A stretch of 64,000 nucleotides of DNA from Nocardioides limicola (GTDB lineage Bacteria; Actinomycetota; Actinomycetes; Propionibacteriales; Nocardioidaceae). Location of the stretch: positions 496,001 through 560,000 of the forward strand of contig NZ_JAERJA010000001.1 of the NCBI RefSeq assembly GCF_016827675.1. The letters are read 5' to 3'. Positions 1-8,175 of this stretch are shown one piece after another. The notes beneath the pieces were generated by a model. The model ran no database searches. It was not told where the DNA came from and saw nothing but the letters and a program-made list of their open reading frames with translations. Numbering within the stretch: position 1 is the stretch's first letter; the number at the start of each line of letters is the position of its first letter. A program made the position numbers and the translations under genes.

Positions 1-657
1 GCGTACGGCATGACCGAGTGCGTCGTGGCAACCATGTGCCGCCCCGGCGACCCCGACGCGCTGGTGGCCGCCACCTGCGGCCGCGCCGTGGCCGATCTGG
101 AACTGCAGGTCACCGACCCCGAGACCGGAGCCCCGCTGCCCGCCGGCACCGAGGGAGAGATCCGGATGCGCGGTCCGATGGTGATGCAGGGCTACCTCGA
201 CGACCCCGAAGCCACCGCCGCGGCGATCGATCCGGACGGGTGGTTGCACAGCGGCGACGTCGGCACCGTGGACGAGCACGGCTACCTGCGGATCACCGAT
301 CGGCTCAAGGACATGTACATCTCCGGAGGTTTCAACGTCTACCCCGCCGAGGTGGAGCAGGCCCTCGCCCGCCTCGACGGCGTGGTCGACGTGGGCGTGG
401 TCGGGGTCCCCGACGAGCGCCTGGGTGAGGTCGGCTGCGCCTTCGTGGTCCGCCGCCAAGGCACCGAGCTGAGCGAATCGGACGTGATCGCCTTCGCCCG
501 GCAACGACTCGCCAACTTCAAGGCGCCCCGCCAGGTGGTCTTCGTCGATGCACTCCCCCGCAACCTGGCCGGGAAGATCCTCAAGAACGACCTGCGAGCC
601 CTCACGTCCCCGGGCGCTGGCCGGGAACACCGCGCAGATCCCGCGAAGGAGAACTGA
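1..657 (+). CDS. fadD3: FadD3-like acyl-CoA synthetase, 3' part only
   Basis: The gene is cut by the window edge; 218 C-terminal residues are visible and the frame is open from base 1. They form the C-terminal half of an ANL-superfamily acyl-CoA ligase: YGMTE (adenylate motif) at the very start, GWLHSGDVG with the ribose-binding Asp, the hinge region DRLKDMYISGG, and the catalytic Lys in NLAGKILK near the end. Family members adenylate a carboxylic acid and load it on CoA. The following genes match the order fadD3-fadE31-fadE32-fadE33 (Rv3561-Rv3564 in M. tuberculosis), so the likely substrate is the HIP propionate side chain, the steroid C/D-ring remnant. That assignment rests on synteny. The stop overlaps the next ATG by one base (TGATG). 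Confidence 0.75.
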   Translation, partial: AYGMTECVVATMCRPGDPDALVAATCGRAVADLELQVTDPETGAPLPAGTEGEIRMRGPMVMQGYLDDPEATAAAIDPDGWLHSGDVGTVDEHGYLRITDRLKDMYISGGFNVYPAEVEQALARLDGVVDVGVVGVPDERLGEVGCAFVVRRQGTELSESDVIAFARQRLANFKAPRQVVFVDALPRNLAGKILKNDLRALTSPGAGREHRADPAKEN

Positions 658-1811
658 TGGACCTGGACCTCACTCCCGACGAGGTCGCGTTCCGCGACGA
701 GGCCCGTGACTGGCTGGCCAGGCACGTACCGGCGACGCCGCTGCCGTCGATGGACACCGAAGCAGGCTTCCGCGCCCACCAGGAGTGGGAGGCACAACTG
801 TCCCAGGCCCACTGGTCCGTGGTGAGTTGGCCGACCGAGTTCGGCGGCCGAGAGTCGTCCCTGACCGAGTGGGTGCTCTTCGAGGAGGAGTACTACCGAG
901 CCGGTGCCCCGGGTCGGGTCTCCCAGAACGGCATCTTCCTGCTCGCCCCGATCATCTTCGAACACGGGACGCCAGAGCAGCAGCGCCGATTCCTGCCGTC
1001 GATGGGCTCCGGCGAGCGGATCTGGGCGCAGGCCTGGTCCGAGCCAGAGGCCGGATCGGACCTGGCCTCGCTCTCCTCGACCGCCACTCGCGACGAGGAC
1101 CGTGGTGGCTGGGTCCTGAACGGGCAGAAGACCTGGTCCTCCCGAGCGGCGTACGCGCACTGGGGCTTCGGTCTCTTCCGTTCCGACCCCACCGCAGCCC
1201 GGCACGCCGGCCTCACCTACTTCCTCTTCCCCCTCGACGCCGCCGGAGTGACGGTGCGGCCGATCCCCCAACTCGACGGGGAAGCAGGTTTCGCCGAACT
1301 GTTCTTCGACAACGTCTTCGTGCCCGATGCCGACGTGCTCGGCGCGCCGGGCGACGGATGGCGAGTGGCGATGAGCACCGCAGGGAACGAACGCGGCCTC
1401 TCCCTCCGCTCACCGGGCCGGTTCTGCGCCGCGGCCGACCGGTTGGTCGAGCTGCATCGGACCTCGGACGTCGGCCGCGCCGAACACGCGGGCCGGGTCG
1501 CGGACGCGTGGATCAAGGCGCGCGCCTATCAACTCTACACCTGGGGCACCGTCAGCCAGCTCGTCGACGGCGGCGACATCGGTGCGGCCGGATCGGTGAA
1601 CAAGGTCTTCTGGTCCGAACTCGACGTGGCGCTCCACGAGACCGCCCTCGACCTGCTCGGACCGGCCGGTGAAGTCGAGTCGGGCTGGACCGACGGGTAC
1701 CTCTTCTCGCTGTCCGGGCCGATCTATGCCGGCACCAACGAGATCCAACGCAACATCATCGCCGAGCGCATCCTCGGCCTGCCCCGCGAACCCAAGGGAG
1801 AGCGCCGATGA
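657..1811 (+). CDS. fadE31: Acyl-CoA dehydrogenase, FadE31-like (HIP/C-D ring degradation)
   Basis: A 384-residue acyl-CoA dehydrogenase with all standard parts. It has an alpha-helical N-terminal domain, the FAD/substrate loop SEPEAGSDLASL around residues 127-138, and the C-terminal signature YAGTNEIQRNIIAERI. The Glu of the usual YEGT position is Ala here. A Glu in the segment GNERGL is the likely catalytic base, as in isovaleryl/long-chain type enzymes. In mycobacteria FadE31 is the catalytic partner that forms alpha2beta2 complexes with FadE32 or FadE33; both follow here as separate genes. The gene is translationally coupled on both sides (1-base overlap with fadD3, ATGA overlap with fadE32). 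Confidence 0.82.
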   Translation: MDLDLTPDEVAFRDEARDWLARHVPATPLPSMDTEAGFRAHQEWEAQLSQAHWSVVSWPTEFGGRESSLTEWVLFEEEYYRAGAPGRVSQNGIFLLAPIIFEHGTPEQQRRFLPSMGSGERIWAQAWSEPEAGSDLASLSSTATRDEDRGGWVLNGQKTWSSRAAYAHWGFGLFRSDPTAARHAGLTYFLFPLDAAGVTVRPIPQLDGEAGFAELFFDNVFVPDADVLGAPGDGWRVAMSTAGNERGLSLRSPGRFCAAADRLVELHRTSDVGRAEHAGRVADAWIKARAYQLYTWGTVSQLVDGGDIGAAGSVNKVFWSELDVALHETALDLLGPAGEVESGWTDGYLFSLSGPIYAGTNEIQRNIIAERILGLPREPKGERR

Positions 1812-2761
1812 GGTTCCTGCCCACCGAGGAGCACCGGGGTTTCGCTGCCTCACTCGATCGACTCCTCACCGCCGCCGACGTGCCGACCGTGGCCCGTGCG
1901 TGGGCATCAGGTGACGTCGCTCCGGGGCGGAAGCTGTGGTCCCGTCTGGTCGACCAGGGCGTCACCGCCCTGCTGCTGGCCGAGGAGGACGGCGGCGCGG
2001 GGGCGACGATGGTCGACGCCACGATCGCCTTCGAGCAGTTGGGACGTCACCTGGTCCCCGGCCCCTGGATCGAGTCCGCCGCCTATCTGCCCGTCCTCGG
2101 CGTACCGCTCGATCCGGAGCAGATGACCACGGTCGCGGTGCCACCGCTGACGCCGTACGCCGTCGACGCGCAGGTCGCCGACCGCGTCCTGGTGGTCACC
2201 GGGGACGCCGTGCACACGGGCGTCGTCGGTGCCGCGCTGGCCTCGATCGACACCACGCGTACGTTGCACGAGGTGACCCCGGACGGGGCCCCGGTGACCC
2301 ACACTGGCGATCCGGCCAAGGCGCTGGACGCCGCCGTGCTGGCCTGTTCGGCGCAACTACTCGGCCTGGGTGAGCGGATGCTCCACGAGGCCGTGGGCTA
2401 CGTCAAGCAGCGCCGCCAGTTCGGTCGCGAGATCGGCTCCTATCAGGCCATCAAGCATGCGCTCGCCGATGTCAGGATCGGGCTCGACTTCGCCCGGCCG
2501 TTGATTGCCGGTGCCGCGGTCGGGTTCGACGGCCCCGAACGCACCCGGGACTGTGCGGCTGCGAAGGTCGGTGCCGCCGAGGCCGCCGACCGGGCGATGC
2601 GCACGGCCCTGCAGGTGCACGGCGCGATCGGCTACACCGCGGAGCTCGACCTGAGCCTGGCACTGTTGAAGACCCGGGCACTGGTCGGCGCCTGGGGCAA
2701 CCCCACGCACCACCGTGGCGTGGTCCTGGCTCGACTGGAGGCGCCGTGTACTTCGGCCTGA
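1808..2761 (+). CDS. fadE32: Acyl-CoA dehydrogenase subunit, FadE32-like
   Basis: A 317-residue acyl-CoA dehydrogenase, shorter than the usual 380. It keeps the FAD-contact motif RRQFGREIGSYQAIKH and the C-terminal VHGAIGYTAE segment but lacks the middle substrate loop (SEP.AGSD) and a normal NEIQR signature. This is typical of the non-catalytic, FAD-binding partner subunits of sterol ACAD heterotetramers. It starts in an ATGA overlap with fadE31 and overlaps fadE33 by 16 bases, so the three products are probably made in proportion. FadE32 is inferred from gene order; the FadE32/FadE33 labels could be swapped by closer comparison. Confidence 0.75.
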   Translation: MRFLPTEEHRGFAASLDRLLTAADVPTVARAWASGDVAPGRKLWSRLVDQGVTALLLAEEDGGAGATMVDATIAFEQLGRHLVPGPWIESAAYLPVLGVPLDPEQMTTVAVPPLTPYAVDAQVADRVLVVTGDAVHTGVVGAALASIDTTRTLHEVTPDGAPVTHTGDPAKALDAAVLACSAQLLGLGERMLHEAVGYVKQRRQFGREIGSYQAIKHALADVRIGLDFARPLIAGAAVGFDGPERTRDCAAAKVGAAEAADRAMRTALQVHGAIGYTAELDLSLALLKTRALVGAWGNPTHHRGVVLARLEAPCTSA

Positions 2762-3807
2762 GCGAGGAGCAGCGCGAGCTCGCCGCCATCGTCGGCACCC
2801 TGCTGGAGCGGCGCGGGGACTCCCAGGCGGTGCGGGCCGCGCTTGAGTCACCGGCAGGGTTCGATGTGGACCTGTGGCGGACGCTGTGTGAACAGGTCGG
2901 CGTTGCGGCGCTGGCGATCCCCGAGGAGTACGACGGTGCAGGGTTCAGCCTGTTCGAGACGGGGCTGGTCCTGGAGGAACTGGGTCGCGCGCTCGTCCCG
3001 TCGCCGCTGCTGGCCACGGTGCTGGCCGCCGAGACGCTGCTGGCGCTCGGCGACAGCGCGGCCTGCGCCCGACTGCTGCCCGGACTCGCCGCTGGAACGG
3101 TCGGCACCATCGCTTCCGGAAGGGTGACCGGCGGGGAGGAGACCGTGACCGCCGTCGGCGACCGGCTGACCGGCACCGTCGCCGTGGTCCTGGACGGCCT
3201 GGCCGCCGAGGTGCTGCTGGTCGCGGCCACCAGCGAGGACGGTGTCGGGCTCTTCGAGGTCGACCCGTCCGCGGCCCGACTGGCCCCCGTGCCCGGCATG
3301 GACCCGACGATGCGCTACGCCCAGCTCACGCTGGAGGCCACGCACGCACGCCGGTTGCACGGCGATGCCGGGGCAGCGCTGGAGCACCTGTCCCTCGCCG
3401 GCTCCGCGATGACCGGCTGTCTGCAACTCGGGGCCGCCCGTCGGGCGCTGGAGATGACGGTGGGCTACAGCAAGGAGCGGGTGCAGTTCGGTCGGTTGAT
3501 CGGCTCGTTCCAGGCGCTGAAGCACCGGATGGCAGACATGCTGGTGGCGGTCGAGATGACCCGCTCGGGGGTCTGGGCTGCGTCGTACGCCGTGGCGAGC
3601 GGCGCTGCCGACGCTCCGGACCTGTGCGCGGCAGCGTCGTCGTACGCGGGCGACTCGTTGGCCCACCTGGCCGCGGAGACGGTGCAGTTGCACGGCGGCA
3701 TCGCGATCACCTGGGAGCACGACGCGCATCTGCTCTTCAAACGGGCCCATGCGCTGAACCAGTTGTTCGGTCAGCCGCACACCCTGCGCGCCCGGTTGCT
3801 CGCCTGA
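2746..3807 (+). CDS. fadE33: Acyl-CoA dehydrogenase subunit, FadE33-like
   Basis: A 353-residue acyl-CoA dehydrogenase starting at GTG inside the end of fadE32. Visible features are YSKERVQFGRLIGSFQALKH (FAD contact) and LHGGIAITWEHDAHL near the C terminus. The catalytic middle loop is degenerate, as in FadE32, which fits a partner subunit for FadE31. It is last in the fadD3-fadE31-32-33 operon. The mycobacterial complexes act in beta-oxidation of the HIP side chain after ring opening. No terminator is obvious before the next gene 80 bases downstream. Confidence 0.75.
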   Translation: MYFGLSEEQRELAAIVGTLLERRGDSQAVRAALESPAGFDVDLWRTLCEQVGVAALAIPEEYDGAGFSLFETGLVLEELGRALVPSPLLATVLAAETLLALGDSAACARLLPGLAAGTVGTIASGRVTGGEETVTAVGDRLTGTVAVVLDGLAAEVLLVAATSEDGVGLFEVDPSAARLAPVPGMDPTMRYAQLTLEATHARRLHGDAGAALEHLSLAGSAMTGCLQLGAARRALEMTVGYSKERVQFGRLIGSFQALKHRMADMLVAVEMTRSGVWAASYAVASGAADAPDLCAAASSYAGDSLAHLAAETVQLHGGIAITWEHDAHLLFKRAHALNQLFGQPHTLRARLLA

Positions 3808-3888
3808 CCGGATCCGAGCCGCCGGTGGTGACGAGCGTCTCCCCCATGCTGGCTACGCGCCGGCTCTGGACCGTGTCAGGCTGACTCC

Positions 3889-4338
3889 ATGTCCCCGGAA
3901 CCAGACCGCATCGAGCGGAGGCTGCAGCGGTTCTTCGACCTGTGCGAGAGCCCGAGGACCCGTGAGCGGGCGCTGGCGCTGGTGCGGGCCAGCGCCTCCA
4001 ACTCGACGTCCGGGCGGCGCTTCTACACGTTCGTGAGCCGCCTGGTGAGGAACCCGGTCGGCCGGTCCTTGGGGATGGACGCGTCGGCGGTCCGGTTGGA
4101 GTTGGTCGCGGCCCAACTGTTGGGTGTGGCGACGATGCGTTACGTCCTCGAGGTGGAGCCGGTCGCCTCGATGTCGGTGCAGGACCTGGTGGCCAAACTG
4201 GCGCCCTCGGTGCGTGCGCTGCTCGCCGACGATCTGGTCGAGGGCTCCGGCTGGTCCCCGGTCGAGGCCGAGTGGGACCCGGGGATCGACGCCGAGGCGG
4301 ACCACCTCGCCACCCTGGTGCAGCTCTACCCCCTCTGA
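3889..4338 (+). CDS. Orphan TetR C-terminal (ligand-binding) domain protein, no HTH
   Basis: 149 residues resembling the C-terminal helical domain of TetR regulators: RFFDLCESPRTRERALALVR, then RFYTFVSRLV, the LVAAQLLGVATMRYVLEVEP helix that usually lines the ligand pocket and dimer interface, and a last helix LAPSVRALL. A normal TetR protein carries about 50 more N-terminal residues with a helix-turn-helix. None is encoded upstream in any frame, because fadE33 ends only 81 bases before the ATG. It is either a decayed regulator or a stand-alone effector-binding/dimerisation domain. It converges on hsaB, with a palindrome cluster between them. Confidence 0.6.
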   Translation: MSPEPDRIERRLQRFFDLCESPRTRERALALVRASASNSTSGRRFYTFVSRLVRNPVGRSLGMDASAVRLELVAAQLLGVATMRYVLEVEPVASMSVQDLVAKLAPSVRALLADDLVEGSGWSPVEAEWDPGIDAEADHLATLVQLYPL

Positions 4339-4358
4339 TGGCCTTCTGATGGCCCCTG

Positions 4359-4379
4359 CGGAACACCCTGATGTCAGGG
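4359..4379. repeat. Palindromic repeat copy 1 (imperfect, CCCTGA-TG-TCAGGG core)
   Basis: Core CCCTGATGTCAGGG. The 21 bases here repeat almost exactly (one base differs) at 4421-4441, 62 bases downstream. It lies in the convergent gap between the TetR-domain gene and hsaB. Confidence 0.6.
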
Positions 4380-4389
4380 ACTGCTGACT

Positions 4390-4417
4390 GTTGTCAGGGG
4401 TTGCAACCCCTGACAAC
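4390..4417. repeat. 28-bp perfect palindrome (bidirectional terminator or protein site)
   Basis: Perfect inverted repeat with arms GTTGTCAGGGG / CCCCTGACAAC around a TTGCAA centre. It sits between two convergent genes, so a bidirectional transcription terminator is plausible. There is no T-run after it, and the central dyad would also suit a dimeric protein. Confidence 0.6.
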
Positions 4418-4420
4418 GTT

Positions 4421-4448
4421 CGGAACACCCTGATATCAGGGTGTTCCG
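4421..4448. repeat. 28-bp perfect palindrome, second perfect copy
   Basis: Perfect inverted repeat with arms CGGAACACCCTGAT / ATCAGGGTGTTCCG and no loop. The left arm repeats the sequence at 4359-4379. It ends 14 bases before the hsaB stop codon, so it falls at the 3' end of the hsaADCB transcript. Confidence 0.6.
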
Positions 4449-4461
4449 GGCGGGCAGGGGG

Positions 4462-5091
4462 TCAGGTGGTGGTGTGGTAGCTGCCCCGGTAGTACACCAG
4501 CGGGTCCTGAGCGTCACCGACGGCAAGGTCGAGGACCCGGCCGACGACGACGTAGTGGTCGCCGGCTTCGTGGACGGCTTCGATCGAGCAGTCGACGTAG
4601 CCGACGACACCGGAGAGGAGCGGCGCGCCGGAGGTGGCCGGGGACCAGTCGACGCCGGCGAACTTGTCGATCCCCCGGCTGGCGAAGGTGTTCGACAGGT
4701 CCTGTTGGTCGGCGGCCAGGAAGTTGACGCAGAAGAAGCCCGCCTTGCGCATCTGCGGGAACGCCCGGGAGCTCTTCGCCGGGATGAACATCACCAGCGG
4801 CGGGTCCAGGGAGACGCTGGAGAACGACTGGCAGGTCATCCCGACCGGTTGCCCCTCGGCCACCGACGTGACCACGGTGACGCCCGAGCAGTAGCGGCCG
4901 AGCACGTCCCGGAACCGTCGTGCCGCAGCCTGGGCCGCCTCGTCGTCCACCGGGATCCCGACGTCCTCGCCGGGCCGGAACTCGAAGTCGAAGGTGCCCA
5001 GGAAGGACTCGATCAGCTCCTGCGGTGGCCAGGACTCACGCGCATCGGTGTGCATCCCGGGCGGGATGTCGGACTCTGCCATGCGGCCCAT
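4462..5091 (-). CDS. hsaB: HsaB-like flavin reductase of the 3-HSA monooxygenase
   Basis: About 209 residues. The core is a flavin-reductase (FMN-binding split-barrel) domain from RRFRDVLGRYCSGVTVVTS, through GMTCQSFSSVSLDPPLVMFIP, to the end. In the mycobacterial pathway HsaB supplies reduced flavin to HsaA for hydroxylation of 3-HSA. The start at 5091 is chosen because GAGG lies 5 bases upstream and it begins just after the hsaC stop; an ATG at 5082 is the alternative. The N-terminal 40 residues before the fold are longer than in M. tuberculosis HsaB. Last gene of hsaADCB. Confidence 0.85.
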   Translation of the reverse strand: MGRMAESDIPPGMHTDARESWPPQELIESFLGTFDFEFRPGEDVGIPVDDEAAQAAARRFRDVLGRYCSGVTVVTSVAEGQPVGMTCQSFSSVSLDPPLVMFIPAKSSRAFPQMRKAGFFCVNFLAADQQDLSNTFASRGIDKFAGVDWSPATSGAPLLSGVVGYVDCSIEAVHEAGDHYVVVGRVLDLAVGDAQDPLVYYRGSYHTTT

Positions 5092-5098
5092 TGTCGCC

Positions 5099-5998
5099 TC
5101 AGGCTCCGCCACCGAAGTCATGACCCCAGTAGGAGACCGCGGTGGACTCCCGGGCCACCCAGCGAGCGTCGTCGACCTGCAGCCCCTCGGTGCCGAACTC
5201 CACGTCGAATCCTCCCGGCGACCGGACATAGAACGAGATCATCTCGTCGTTCATGTGCCGCCCCAGCGTCGCCGACAGCTTGACGCCGTGCTTCTTGACG
5301 CGCTCCAGGGCGCGGCCCACATCGTCGAGACGGTCCACCTCGAGCATGATGTGCACGCACTTGCTCGGGTTGGGCATCGGCAGGAAGGCCAGCGAGTGGT
5401 GACGGGGATTGACGCCGAGGAATCGCAGCCACACCTTGGAGCCGGGCTCCTTGCCGACGAACTCGCCGGGCATGCTCATCGAGTCGCGCAGCCGGAAGCC
5501 GAGTACGTCGGTGTAGAACCGGAGCGCTTCCACGTCGTCGCTGACCGGGACCACGAGGTGGCCCATCCCCTGGTCACCGGTCACGAAGGTGGAGCCGTAC
5601 GGCGGCACCACCGGACGCGACTCGTAGCTGATCCCGTGGAAGAGCTCGAAGACGTTGTCGAACGGGTCGGTGAACGTGATCAGTTCCTGCACCCGGCGCT
5701 CCGCGCAGTCCGCTGCGCTGCCCTCGGTCCAGTCGACCCCGGCCTTGGTGAGGTGCTCGCGGGCCTCCTGGAGCGCTTGATGGTCGGCAAGCTCCCAGCC
5801 GGAGCAGGCCAACTCGTCCCGATCGGCGGGGAAGACCACCAGCCGCGCCGAGACCTCGTCGATCCGGTAGTACAGGTGTGACGGATCCGGACCACGGCCC
5901 TCGCCCAGGCCCAGCACCTTGCCGGCGAAGGTCCGCCAGGCGTCCAGGTCGGTGCTGGCCACCCGGACGTAGCCCATGGACTTGATGTCGATGGTCAC
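5099..5998 (-). CDS. hsaC: HsaC, 3,4-DHSA extradiol dioxygenase
   Basis: 299 residues, the usual size for a two-domain type I extradiol dioxygenase. The metal triad is visible as His147 (GMGHLVVP), His216 (VHIMLEV) and Glu267 (DVEFGTEG). The second-shell catalytic residues His201, His248 and Tyr257 are also in place. HsaC opens the aromatised A ring of 3,4-DHSA by meta-cleavage to give 4,9-DSHA. The start is a GTG that overlaps the hsaD stop (GTGA), so the two are translationally coupled; a longer open frame upstream is not used. Confidence 0.93.
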   Translation of the reverse strand: MTIDIKSMGYVRVASTDLDAWRTFAGKVLGLGEGRGPDPSHLYYRIDEVSARLVVFPADRDELACSGWELADHQALQEAREHLTKAGVDWTEGSAADCAERRVQELITFTDPFDNVFELFHGISYESRPVVPPYGSTFVTGDQGMGHLVVPVSDDVEALRFYTDVLGFRLRDSMSMPGEFVGKEPGSKVWLRFLGVNPRHHSLAFLPMPNPSKCVHIMLEVDRLDDVGRALERVKKHGVKLSATLGRHMNDEMISFYVRSPGGFDVEFGTEGLQVDDARWVARESTAVSYWGHDFGGGA

Positions 5999-6870
5999 GG
6001 CTTCCGCCTCCTGGTCAAGAACTCGGTGGTGATGGCCGCGAACTCCTCCGCAGCCTCGATCTGGGCCCAGTGACCGCAGTTGGGGAAGACGTGCAACTCG
6101 CCCCGGGGCAGCAGTTTGAGCGCCGCGAGAGCGCCGTCGAGGGGGTTCACCCGGTCCTCGCGGCCCCAGGTCAACAGCACCGGCTTGCGCAACCGGTGCG
6201 CCTCGCGCCAGAGCATCCCGTCCTCGGCGGTCTCCGGGTTGAAGAATGACCACCCCATCGACTTCATCGCCTCCTGGGCTCCGGGAGCCGTGGCGGCGGC
6301 GAAGCGCATCTGCACCAGTTCGTCGGTGACCAGGGACTGGTCGACCACCATCGTGGAGATGAACGCCCGCAACGCGTCGGGGGTCGGGTTGCCGCTGAAC
6401 TCCATCAGCCGTTGCACACCCTCGGTCGGGTCGGCGTGGAACAGGTTGAGCGAGAGCCCGCCCGGGCCCATCAGCACCAGCTTGCCGACCCGCTCCGGGT
6501 GGCTCAGCGCCAGCCGCATCGCGGTCCCGCCGCCGAGGCTGTTGCCGAGCAGGTGCACCTTGTCCAGCCCGATCTCGTCCATCCAGGCGACCACGTGCTC
6601 GGCCGAGAACCGGTAGTAGTTCCCCTCGACCGGCGGCTTGTCGGAGTCACCGAAGCCGGGCTGGTCGACCGCCAGGGTGCGGAACCGGGGCGCGAAGTGG
6701 TCGAGCGCCGGCCCGAAGTTGGACCAGGCCGAGGCGCCCGGGCCTCCGCCGTGCAGCATCACCAGCGGCAGCGCGTCGGCCTCACCGTCGGGCGGCACTC
6801 CGGTGTCGTAGTAGTTGAGGGTGAGCTGCCCGGCCTTGGCCGAGCGCTGCACGGCGGACCTGTCGACCAT
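5995..6870 (-). CDS. hsaD: HsaD, meta-cleavage product hydrolase
   Basis: 291-residue alpha/beta hydrolase. The oxyanion-hole motif HGGGPGASAW is at residues 40-49, the nucleophile Ser111 is in GNSLGGG, Asp239 in GREDRV and His267 in NCGHWAQ, completing the triad as in known HsaD. It cleaves the C-C bond of 4,9-DSHA to release 2-hydroxyhexa-2,4-dienoate (handled by HsaEFG) and the HIP precursor acid (activated by FadD3). The start is in an ATGA overlap with the hsaA stop. Confidence 0.93.
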   Translation of the reverse strand: MVDRSAVQRSAKAGQLTLNYYDTGVPPDGEADALPLVMLHGGGPGASAWSNFGPALDHFAPRFRTLAVDQPGFGDSDKPPVEGNYYRFSAEHVVAWMDEIGLDKVHLLGNSLGGGTAMRLALSHPERVGKLVLMGPGGLSLNLFHADPTEGVQRLMEFSGNPTPDALRAFISTMVVDQSLVTDELVQMRFAAATAPGAQEAMKSMGWSFFNPETAEDGMLWREAHRLRKPVLLTWGREDRVNPLDGALAALKLLPRGELHVFPNCGHWAQIEAAEEFAAITTEFLTRRRKP

Positions 6871-8030
6871 CAGTACATCCCCGGGTCGATCTTGTGGCCG
6901 AACTCCAGGTCACCGAACATCTTCAGCGCCCGCTCGGGGTCGTTGGCGGCGTGCACCCGGCCCGCGTGCGCGTCGCGCCAGGCGCGCTGCAACGGCGTAC
7001 CCTCGGCCAACGCTCGTCCGCCGGAGGCCTCGAAGAGTTCGTCGATGGCGTCGATGGCGCGCTGGGTGCCCAGCACCTGGTCCCGGCGCACCTTCAGCCG
7101 CAGGGACAGCGGGATCTGCTGGCCCTTGGCGACCAGCGCCTGCTCGGCGCGGATGTTCTCCATCAGCAGCGCCCAGGCGGCGTCGATCTCGGAGCCGGCA
7201 CGAGCGATCCGTACGGCGGCGAACGGGTCGGAGGAGGCCTTCTCACCGAGGTAGGCGGCACGGACCCGCTGCTGCTGCATCTGCACGTGCTCGGCGTAGG
7301 CACCGGTCGCCATCCCCACGATCGGGGTGGTGATGGTGGTGGTGAAGAGCGAGTGGAACGGCAGCTTGTAGAGGTCGCTGGTGTTCACCGCCTGGCCGGG
7401 ACCGAAACAGCGCCCGGTGTCCGACATCGACAGCGTGAATGCGTCCGGGACGAAGGTCTCGGCGACCACGATGTCGTTGGAGCCGGTGCCCCGCAGCCCG
7501 ACCACGTTCCAGACGTCGACGATCTCGTACTTCTCCCGCGGGATCAGGAAGGTCTTGAAGTCCACGACGTTGCCGCCGTCGAAGACCAGCCCGCCCAACA
7601 GGACCCAGCTGGCATGAGCGGAGCCGGAGGAGAAGGACCACTTGCCGCTGAGCAGGTAGCCGCCCTCGGTGACCTGCGCCTTGCCGGTGGGCGCGTACGA
7701 CGAGGAGACCAGGGTTGCTTGGTCCTCACCCCACACCGCCGCCTGGGCGGTGTCGTCGAAGAGCGCGATCTGCCACGGGTGCACACCGAGCACCGACGAG
7801 ATCCAGCCGGTGGATCCGTCGGCAGAGGCGATCTCGCGCACCGCGGTGAAGAAGTCGATCGGGTCCGACTCCAGGCCGCCGTAGCGCTTGGGCTGCAGCA
7901 TCCGGAAGAAGCCGGTCTCCTCCAGCGACTTCACCGAGGCCTCGGGCACCTGGCGGAGCCGCTCGCCCTCCTCGGCGCGCTCGGCGAAGAGCGGCAGCAG
8001 GTCGCGAATGCCGTCGAGTACCTCGGTCAT
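6870..8030 (-). CDS. hsaA: HsaA, 3-HSA 4-monooxygenase oxygenase component
   Basis: 386 residues, an acyl-CoA-dehydrogenase-fold flavin monooxygenase of the HsaA/HpaB-like group. Motifs include GSTGWISSVLGVHPWQIALF, GKWSFSSGSAHASWVLLGGL and GTGSNDIVV. With HsaB it hydroxylates 3-HSA to the catechol 3,4-DHSA, the substrate of HsaC. First gene of hsaA-D-C-B, all overlapping or nearly so. GGAG lies 7 bases before the ATG, and a perfect KstR-type palindrome lies about 100 bases upstream at 8131-8144. Confidence 0.93.
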   Translation of the reverse strand: MTEVLDGIRDLLPLFAERAEEGERLRQVPEASVKSLEETGFFRMLQPKRYGGLESDPIDFFTAVREIASADGSTGWISSVLGVHPWQIALFDDTAQAAVWGEDQATLVSSSYAPTGKAQVTEGGYLLSGKWSFSSGSAHASWVLLGGLVFDGGNVVDFKTFLIPREKYEIVDVWNVVGLRGTGSNDIVVAETFVPDAFTLSMSDTGRCFGPGQAVNTSDLYKLPFHSLFTTTITTPIVGMATGAYAEHVQMQQQRVRAAYLGEKASSDPFAAVRIARAGSEIDAAWALLMENIRAEQALVAKGQQIPLSLRLKVRRDQVLGTQRAIDAIDELFEASGGRALAEGTPLQRAWRDAHAGRVHAANDPERALKMFGDLEFGHKIDPGMY

Positions 8031-8130
8031 CTGTGTGCTCCGATCATGTGGGGCGAGCCTGTCGGTTCCTCGCGTACGCCGAGGCCCGAGGGTGGGTGGT
8101 GGCGGACCGGGGAACTCATGCCCACCATAC

Positions 8131-8144
8131 TAGAACACGTTCTA
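8131..8144. promoter_or_regulatory. KstR operator, perfect palindrome upstream of hsaA
   Basis: TAGAACACGTTCTA matches TNNAACNNGTTNNA; the symmetry extends to 18 bp (8129-8146). It lies in the 145-base gap between the hsaF stop and the hsaA start, so it should control the hsaADCB operon. Confidence 0.88.
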
Positions 8145-8175
8145 GTTCTCTGTCGAGTGTCGACACGCCTGCGTC

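Noticed and set aside
1..3888. KstR2-type operator (CAAGNNCTTG core) for the fadD3 operon
   Set aside because: No such core was found; the operon promoter lies outside the window.
3808..3888. Missing HTH half of the TetR-domain gene in another frame
   Set aside because: Only 81 bases separate it from fadE33 and no frame encodes an HTH; a simple frameshift cannot restore it.
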